A stretch of 64,000 nt of DNA, taken from NCBI GenBank assembly GCA_947247005.1, contig OX365952.1, positions 48,402,722 through 48,466,721 of the forward strand. Reading direction: 5' to 3'. The notes below the pieces were generated by a model, which made no database searches, was not told where the DNA came from, and saw nothing but the letters and a program-made list of their open reading frames with translations. Both the position numbers and the translations under genes were made by a program. The stretch comes from Spisula solida. Taxonomy: Eukaryota; Mollusca; Bivalvia; Venerida; Mactridae. Positions 57,354-64,000 of the stretch are shown here, piece by piece. Position 1 is the stretch's first letter; each line of letters starts with the position of its first letter.

Positions 57354-60300
57354 ATGTCTGAAAGGTTAGTTGTCAAAATCTGGTAACATTTTATTTTTTT
57401 CATTTTTGCACTTAGACGACTCAATTTTGAGCGATTTTCATCGCTCGATACTATGAAAAATACGCCTTTGCAATAAATTGCAACGTATTCTGTGGATAAT
57501 ACAAGGCCTTCTGAACAGATTCATGCCATTTTTGTTGCATTGTGAGATGCCGCGAATTGCCGCGAACAGTTTCAATAAAGTGGGTGGAGTAGAGCATCTG
57601 CACCGGAAAGTAAACAAATAACTGTCTATAATTCGGATATGCTCGAGTTCGGATGTAATTTTTATCAATCATGATTTATAGGATTAATTGACATATTCGT
57701 GGAGTTTAAATAAATTGACAATTCCATTGTCATTAATTATGCATGTAAGTAATTTGCAGATTATTTTTAATTGCAGCATTTTCAGAAAATTGTATTACAA
57801 TTCACCTGAGAATGATTGAATAAATCTGCCATAAATTTCTGCTTCATTACATACATGTACTGGTCAGTGGGGGCTTAACAGATTTTAACAAACTATTGGG
57901 CTATCAAATAGATTTGAAGGAACTATGATGCCAAGTTAATTTACAATGACAATAATTTACTATAATTTTCCACAATGCATGATGGCCTGACAGGTTATCT
58001 TTAAATTTCACATTTTCATGGCCCGATGCATTTTTCCATGGCATTGGCCTACGGGCCACCGTTAATTTCGCAAACTTTATATGTCTGTCGGTCTGTCCCG
58101 TAGAGGTTTTGTCCAAATAATTTCAATTTTTGTGTCGCCTGAAAAGGCGACATATAGGTGTTACTTTGGCGGTGGCGGCGGCGTCACAAATTGCTTGTCC
58201 GGAGCATAACTTTGTCACCTTAACTTCAAATGACTCAAGAATTGGTATGCATGTTTCTTGCAATAAGCCGGAGTGCAGTGTGCAAGAACCATAACTCTAC
58301 CTGTCATAATTTTTGAATTATTTCCCTTTGATTGATTTTATTAGAGCATTTCTTGTCCGGAGCATAACTTTGTCACCTTAAGTTCAAATGACTCTAGAAT
58401 TGGTATGCATGTTTCTTGCAATAAGCTGAAGTGCAGTGCGCAAGAACCATAACCCTACCTTTCATAGTTTTTGAATTATTTCCCTTTGATTGATTTTATT
58501 AGAGCATTTCTTGTCCTGAGCATAACTTTGTCACCTTACGTTCAAATGACTCAAGAATTGATAGGCATGTTTCTTGCAATAAGCCGGAGTGCAGCGCGCA
58601 AGAACCATAACTCTACCTGTCATAGTTTTTGAATTATTTCCCTTTGATTTATTTTATTAGAGCATTTCTTGTCCGGAGCATAACTTTGTCACCTTAAGTT
58701 CAAATGACTCAAGATTTTGTATGTATGTTTCTTGCAATAAGCCGAAATGCAGTGCCCAAGAACAATAACTCTGCCTTGCATCGTTTTTTAATTATTTACC
58801 TTAGATTGATTTAATTTGAGCATTTCTTGTCCGGAGGATAACTTTGTCACCATGAGGTTGAATGACTTGAAACTTGGTATGCATGTTTCTTACCAAAATT
58901 CCAAGTGCAGTACACAAGAACCGTAACTCTACCTTGTGCCATTTTTCAATTTTTTCCCTTTGATTGATTTTATAAGCATTTCTTGTCCGTGGCATAACTT
59001 TGTCACCATAACTATTAATGACTCAAAAATAGGAATGCATGTTTCTTTGCTGTGACATGAAGTGCAGTGCGCAAGAATCATAACACTAGCTTGTATAGTG
59101 TTTGAATGATTCCCTTCAGATTGATTTTATCAGGACATTTTTTTGTCCAGAGCATCGCTTTGTCGTTTTTAGTTCAGATGACTAGAGAACTCTTGTGAGT
59201 CTGATATGTAGCCCTATACTGGATAGTTTTCCATGACAAATGTGCATTTCGTCAGGCGACACATGCGACTCGCGGAGCTTTTATTTTTTTTAATTTCACA
59301 TTTTCATGGCCCAATGCATTTTTCCATGGCGTTGGCCATCGGTTCACCGTTAATGTCTCAAACTGCTCAGCTATATTGATTTCTTTATGTCTGTCGGTCT
59401 GTCCCGTAGAGGTATTGACCGAATAATTTCAATTCAAGAACGGTTTTGGCCAAAGGTCTATAAACTTTATATAGAAGTGGTCATCAATATATATGGCCTC
59501 TATTGAATTCGAGGTCAGTAGGTCAAAAGTCATAAGTTATAACTCACTCATTGTGATATAAATAAACCAAATGCTATCTGTTAAATACCTGACTAACTGT
59601 TGTGCCCTAGATCTTCCAATTTTGCATGGAGGTTGTATATTCAACAGTAGATGACCCTTATTGATTTAGTAGGACGAAGGTCATTCCAACCTTTAACAAG
59701 AATATGACTTTTGTAGACCCAATAGATCTACATGTACCTGACAAAAACAAGAACGGTCAGGCCGGGGTTCTTCAAACTTTATAGCTATGTTGGTCACCAT
59801 CAGTAGCTGACCCCTATTTGATTTTGAAGTCAAGGTTGCCTTTGAAGCATACATGTTTTTGTTAATAACAATGTAGATCTTTCCAGATATATGTATTAGA
59901 TCTACTAGTACTAGTAGGCCTACAAGGTTTTGACAAAGTCAGACAATGTTTATATTTTGAACAATGTGTTTTTAATATGATTAGGAATTCTATTTAATTT
60001 TATAAAAACATTTTGTAGTTTTATACATAATATATTTTTATGTAATATACATTTGCAGTGAAACCAGCGCATCAACTACTTCTAGTAAAAGCTCAAGTTA
60101 TTGCAACTATGGGGGACTGGTCAGTGTTTCATGCATGGACACCAATAAGCCAATGCTACCCGCTGAGGTATGTATATCATAAAGTCACTGTATTCCGCCA
60201 TTTCACAATTATGTGAAAATAACCGGCCGGTGCTTACGTCACTGGTACATAATGAATTGAGCATTTGGGTGTTACTGTGTATGACACCATTGAATTTAGT

Positions 60301-60903
60301 GTATAAATGACAGTATCCTAGGAGAGTCCCGTGAACGTTTGTTGAAGAACAACAATGACAATCATTTTCAAGTTTATCCAGCACAAAGAGTCATGACAGT
60401 GACAGTGCCTGGGTAAAGGTTTGGAAAAATGCCTTGAAAGTATAAATTTTACCTTGATGAAGTCCTTGAATTGGTGTGTGGGAATTGTGTATGAACCATG
60501 TCTCAAATCATATCTTGCAGTGATGACTGAGAGGTAGGACAGTCACCCAGTTTGCTTAGTTGGTAGAACACCATGCATACTACTAGTAGTACACTCATGA
60601 ATGTACTCGTGTTTTAAGGGTGTCATTGTTTCAAGCCTCAGAACAAACTTTAGATCACATTTCATCATCGCACTTGTATAGCGATGTGGTGTCATGCTTT
60701 AAAATGACAATGCGATATGACAATGTGATATGTTATATATGCGAAAACGCAATACAAAATTGGAATATCATATCTCACTGTCGTGCTCAGTGAGCAATGT
60801 CATGTCGCTTTAATGTCAACAAAACACAGCCCTAATTCTGTCAGGCATTACTCTCACACTCTTTTTATTACAGGACTTCAAGCAAAAAGAACTAACTATA
60901 TAG
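57354..60903 (+). CDS. Candidate three-exon gene for a 49-residue Ser-rich protein
   Basis: Exon 1 coding is 57354-57364: ATG with A at -3, then donor GTTAGT. Exon 2 is 60059-60167: acceptor ATTTGCAG, donor GAG|GTATGT. Exon 3 is 60874-60903: acceptor with a long pyrimidine tract, CTCTTTTTATTACAG, and stop TAG. Phases join without a break: ATG TCT GAA AG|T GAA..., GAG|GAC. The product starts MSESETSASTTSSKSSSYCN, continues YGGLVSVSCMDTNKPMLPAE and ends DFKQKELTI, 49 residues, Ser/Thr-rich then Cys-containing, with no signal peptide or membrane segment. I do not recognise it. It may instead be the start of a longer gene with different splicing. Intron 1 holds the pearl-like element. Exon 2 is the best-supported part; exon 1 is chosen from context. 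Confidence 0.4.
57365..58004. other. First part of intron 1 of the candidate gene
   Basis: No repeat recognised. Minus ORFs at 57438-57668 and 57451-57672 overlap in different frames and look like chance. Confidence 0.35.
58005..59432 (+). repeat. Direct repeats flanking a pearl-like element
   Basis: 58005-58130 and 59288-59432 share TTTCACATTTTCATGGCCC, ATGCATTTTTCCATGGC, CACCGTTAAT and TATGTCTGTCGGTCTGTCCC, in direct orientation. The second copy has about 20 extra bases. They bracket the element at 58133-59283, with an offset of about 1.28 kb. Confidence 0.85.
58133..59283 (+). mobile_element. Pearl-like element with seven 158-bp core repeats
   Basis: It begins TGTCGCCTGAAAAGGCGACA (a short palindrome), then GGCGGTGGCGGCGGCG, and ends GTCAGGCGACACATGCGACT and CGCGGAGCTTTTAT. 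The core unit starts CTTGTCCGGAGCATAACTTT and recurs at 58194, 58352, 58510, 58668, 58826, 58982 and about 59143: five spacings of 156-158 bp and a last unit at about 161. Units decay toward the right. Elements of this build are common in bivalve genomes. The TGTCGCCT/AGGCGACA ends form a short inverted repeat. Its location in intron 1 of the candidate gene means it would be transcribed with that gene. Confidence 0.85.
59433..60058. other. Last part of intron 1
   Basis: It carries GGTCA..AGGTCAAAAG and similar words reminiscent of pearl-like core sequences (AAGGTCATTCCAACC, GAAGTCAAGGTTGCC), possibly an old degraded element. No ORF. Confidence 0.35.
60168..60873. other. Intron 2 of the candidate gene
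   Basis: Bounded by GTATGT at 60168 and TTTTTATTACAG at 60873. Minus ORFs at 60121-60384 and 60318-60506 overlap exon 2 or lie in the intron and are probably shadows. Confidence 0.35.
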
Positions 60904-61089
60904 TAGAAGAGAACATAGACTTACTGTATTTTACTGGTAGAATGATGTGTGACAGTGTGTGATGTAATGTTTAACCATGGAAAAGAATTGATCCACTTAC
61001 ATCTTCACACTCAAAACAAGATTATGGATAAAATGGTAATACTTATTTCTTGTATCTGGTTCATGTCCTTTTATTTATTAACATGTATA

Positions 61090-61508
61090 CAGTACAACCT
61101 CTCAGAGAGACCCTCTGTAGAGCAACATTAGAACAACCTCTATAACAACACCTTCAAAATTTCTCCTTGCTGATATAAACTCTAAATTTAACCTCTGCAG
61201 AGAAACAAACTATGTATAAAGCACTGAGAATTTGACATGAGCCTGACCTTTATGCATGAATATATTACAAGGTTCTTGCGTTGAATATATAAATTTCCGC
61301 GAGCAAATCAAGTAATATCCGTCCTTTAGATTTGTTTTGATATTACACCTAGAGCGTCTATGTGATACTGCCAGCTTATAAATATAGATATTATATCAGC
61401 TGTTAAATTATACTAATTAAAGGTTGAGAGTCACATCAAATTCTCTGGACTATATAAAGGTCAATATTTGCAGCTCACTAAGGGTGTTGCTCTACAGAGG
61501 TTGTACTA
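61090..61508. mobile_element. Tigger/pogo-type MITE with TA duplication
   Basis: The left end CAGTACAACCTCT and, further in, CTGTAGAGCAACATT are mirrored at the right end by AAGGGTGTTGCTCTACAGAG and GTTGTACTA. The left end has about 18 bp extra between the two blocks. TA flanks both sides (61088-61089 and 61509-61510). TIRs opening CAGTA.AACCTCT are typical of Tigger/pogo elements. The 419-bp length and lack of a frame make it non-autonomous. It sits about 190 bp past the stop of the candidate gene. Confidence 0.7.
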
Positions 61509-62870
61509 TATAGTTGTTAATGCATATATTCCATATAATGCTTAAAACATTGAAAAACATGAAAATATAGTTAAATAGGAATACATGTTATATTTTGCCA
61601 TTTCTAGCTGTCTGCAGAGCATTGAATGAATCATTAATAATTAAATACAATCCAGGTACACTTATTTAGTTTTAAAATAGTAGCATGTATAATCAAATAT
61701 AGTGCTTTGTACAATAATTGTAGGCTACATGTAAATTTCAACATTTTTGGTTTTATTTATCAATGTGCAGAAATTGTGAATTGTTTTATGCATATTTCAG
61801 GTAGTATTTGACCTGCTGGTGCATTGAATCCATATATAAAATATATAGTGTCCTGAAGAAGCAAGATGGATGTTCACAGAACACTGGTGCTAGATTTATT
61901 TTTGTGACCAGGATAGAAATTTAGAGATTCCAGATTCCAAGCATTCTTGTACCCCCTTACACAAATAAACAGTGAAATATGTGTTAAGAATGACAACCTG
62001 CCAAGAAAGACCACCAATATAAGACACATGCCTTAATAAAGACCAAACATTTCTCTCACAGAAAAAAAAAATTGGTTATTAATTGCTCTCAATGGATTAT
62101 AGAGATTTATCAGTGAAAATTACAGTGAAATTATCATTTTGTTATTTTGACTGTTTTTTACAGTGGATTTGTTTATTTTATAGAAGCCTAACATGCCTTT
62201 TGCATATATTACAGTACATTTTGCATAGTACATGTATTATATTGTTACTCTTAAGTATCATGTGCACATTAAATACTATATTCTCAGTTATTCATATCAA
62301 ATTATCTAGATATTGTGATTATCATATTTTGTCAATGATATCTTATAAATTGTATCCAAACAGTGAACTCTCGTTTTAGCCAATCTCATAATTAACATTT
62401 TGTTATAACCCCTAAATGAAGACCGACTCAATAATGAGACCATACTTCAAGGATGGTATGACTATAAGGTTCCATTGTATAACACAAACTTAACTCTTTG
62501 TGAAGACATTCATCACTAAAGTAGAATTATGTTAATTTTTTTTGTTCTGATTTTATTAAATAATTGCTCAAATATTTATTTTTTCTTGACAAAGGGATGT
62601 GGGAATATCATTTCAGGTGTTGAAGTGAACTTATTTCCTTTATTTCATAGAAAATGATGGTCAAGGGGATATCACTGATAAAAACTGTGTTTCTTGCATG
62701 TATTTTCAAACTTAAGTTTTAAAGGTTAAACCATTCAATATGCCTACGCCTACTCAAGCAACTGACTGGTTATACATGTATAGTGTGAATCGACTGGTTC
62801 AATATGCTGGCTAAAGCAACTGACTGGTTATGTACAGAGATGCTGCATTTTTTTTTCAAGAAAAGGTTTA
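61509..62870. other. No recognisable feature
   Basis: AT-rich. CAACTGACTGGTTAT recurs at about 62758 and 62817, a small local duplication. The 98-codon frame at 62083-62379 has AT-driven hydrophobic composition and is not recognised. Confidence 0.4.
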
Positions 62871-62879
62871 AAGAAACAT

Positions 62880-64000
62880 TGTCATTCAAGAGTACAAAGA
62901 TGGAGGTTTAAACATGGTAGATTTAGAAATATACATAAATTCATTAAAAGCAGCATGGGTACGAAAACTAATAGACAATAATAATCAAGGAGAATGGAAA
63001 CATATCTATACAGAACAATTAAAACCATTTGGAAATACGACAATATTTTTATCGGATCTAAGCAAAAATGATCTACAAAAGATACGCATAAAAAATAAAT
63101 TCCTTAAAGATATTTGGGATTGTGGTGTAAATTAAATAACAAAACAGAAAATACACTATACTCAAACACTATTATCTGGAATAACAGTGACCTAAAATTC
63201 AAAAATGAAATTCTGAACAATAATACATGGATGAATAACGGTATTATGACACTCTCTGACATATGTGATATAGAAAATAGAAAATTTATAACGTTTACAA
63301 CACTCACAATACGACATAATCTGACTGCAAACTATTTTATGTATCATCAAAAAGTAAAATACTTCATAAATGACGTAATTAATAGACAGTACAGAATAAT
63401 AAGTGCTGATAATTATACATTATATCACAAAATAAACAATATAAAAGGAAGAAGCATATCCAAAACCCAAATAAAACATATACCTTGCCATAACGAGAAA
63501 TACCAAATAAAGTGGGCAGAACATCTTAATCCCGAAAATAACTTTGATTGGGAACAGATTAATATAACTGACTATAAATTGACGAAGGACAGCAAAATTC
63601 AAAGTTTTCAATACAAATTTATTCATAGAAACATAGCTACAAATGCATATTTATTCAAATGTAAGATGATTGAATCTAGCCTGTGCAACTTCTGCACTGC
63701 ATCGATAGAAACAATGGATCATCTTTTTTGGCATTAAACACAAATTTTCTGGAACACAATAAAACAATACTGCGATACAAAGCATGTAAATGGTGAGATA
63801 AATAAAACCAACGCTTTCATGTGTATTTCAAGGAATCCTATCTTATCACATATCTTTTTATATAGAAAACAATTTATCTTTACAAGTAAATATAGAAATA
63901 AATTACCTTCATTTACCAAAATTATAGTTGAGAGTAGATTAGAACTACAACGGAAGCTAGCTCTAGATCAAGGAAACCTAGACAATTTTAATAAAACATG
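62880..64000 (+). pseudogene. L1-like LINE ORF2 C-terminal region, runs off the window
   Basis: From about 62887 the frame reads IQEYKDGGLNMVDLEIYINS and SLKAAWVRKLI, the start of the post-RT region of L1-like ORF2. It stops at 63135 after DIWDCGVN. The continuing frame 63114-63737 has WCKLNNKTENTLYSNTIIWN, FQYKFIHRNIATNAYLFKCK and SLCNFCTASIETMDHLFWH, the Cys-His knuckle. A TAA at 63735 replaces the expected Glu/Cys position, after which TQIFWNTIKQYC, RNPILSHIFLYRKQFIFTSK and VESRLELQRK continue to the window end. One frameshift and one stop in more than 330 codons suggest a fairly young dead copy, truncated 5' at about 62880. The window lacks its 3' end. Confidence 0.85.

Noticed and set aside
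60121..60384. 87-codon minus-strand ORF across exon 2 of the candidate gene
   Set aside because: It is antisense to a segment with strong plus-strand splice signals, and its frame shows no family resemblance.

Overview
This is a eukaryotic, AT-rich, repeat-saturated chromosomal window. It is most likely from a bivalve or another lophotrochozoan. The basis is the repeat types: 'pearl-like' elements with core tandem units of about 140-158 bp, non-LTR retrotransposons with (ATT)n tails, many fold-back MITEs, frequent tacatgta words, and no dense coding. There is no sign of bacterial, organellar or viral organisation. No long intact protein gene is visible. Almost every long ORF is a decayed transposable-element reading frame or a chance ORF.

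Layout. 1-11.5 kb holds old paralogous segments that recur in the window (1-560 with 10.4-11.5 kb; 1.6-3.35 kb with 20.57-21.24 kb; 8.13-9.54 kb inverted at 15.7-15.99 kb). Two of the copies carry a non-autonomous mariner-like element with near-perfect or perfect TIRs (1645-2648 and 8311-9274), and a third carries a fold-back insertion (10790-11339). The partner copies preserve the empty sites. A separate element with TIRs of about 185 bp spans 5737-7670. 16.9-19.1 kb is a 5'-truncated retroelement on the minus strand. Three solo 3' ends of the same family lie at 1.0, 24.1 and 28.8 kb. 22.5-24.0 kb is a 5'-truncated CR1/Jockey-type LINE, followed by an apparently exact 252-bp tandem duplication.

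28-39 kb is a nested inverted-repeat region: outer arms of about 0.88 kb at 29.1-30.0 and 38.1-39.0, inner arms at 31.78 and 37.72 kb. Between the arms are decayed minus-strand coding of unknown family and exon-like segments. 39.1-43.4 kb has a TIR MITE, a 42-bp-period degenerate minisatellite, an L1-like LINE remnant and a 52-bp minisatellite whose every unit can fold into a hairpin. That array is split by a second CR1-type LINE (43449-46129, minus), which keeps an SGNH-type ORF1 remnant and has an internal deletion joining endonuclease to reverse transcriptase. 47-52 kb has inverted pairs and a palindromic 42-bp minisatellite. 55.2-55.7 kb is a nested hairpin.

The best candidate for a host gene lies at 57354-60903 on the plus strand. 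Three exons with good splice signals join in frame to encode a Ser-rich 49-residue product. The first intron hosts a pearl-like element with seven tandem core units. The second intron is plain. A Tigger/pogo-type MITE lies just downstream, and the window ends inside a second L1-like LINE ORF2 (62.88-64.0 kb). All alignments were made by eye, so boundaries of repeats are approximate unless TIR or TSD bases are given.
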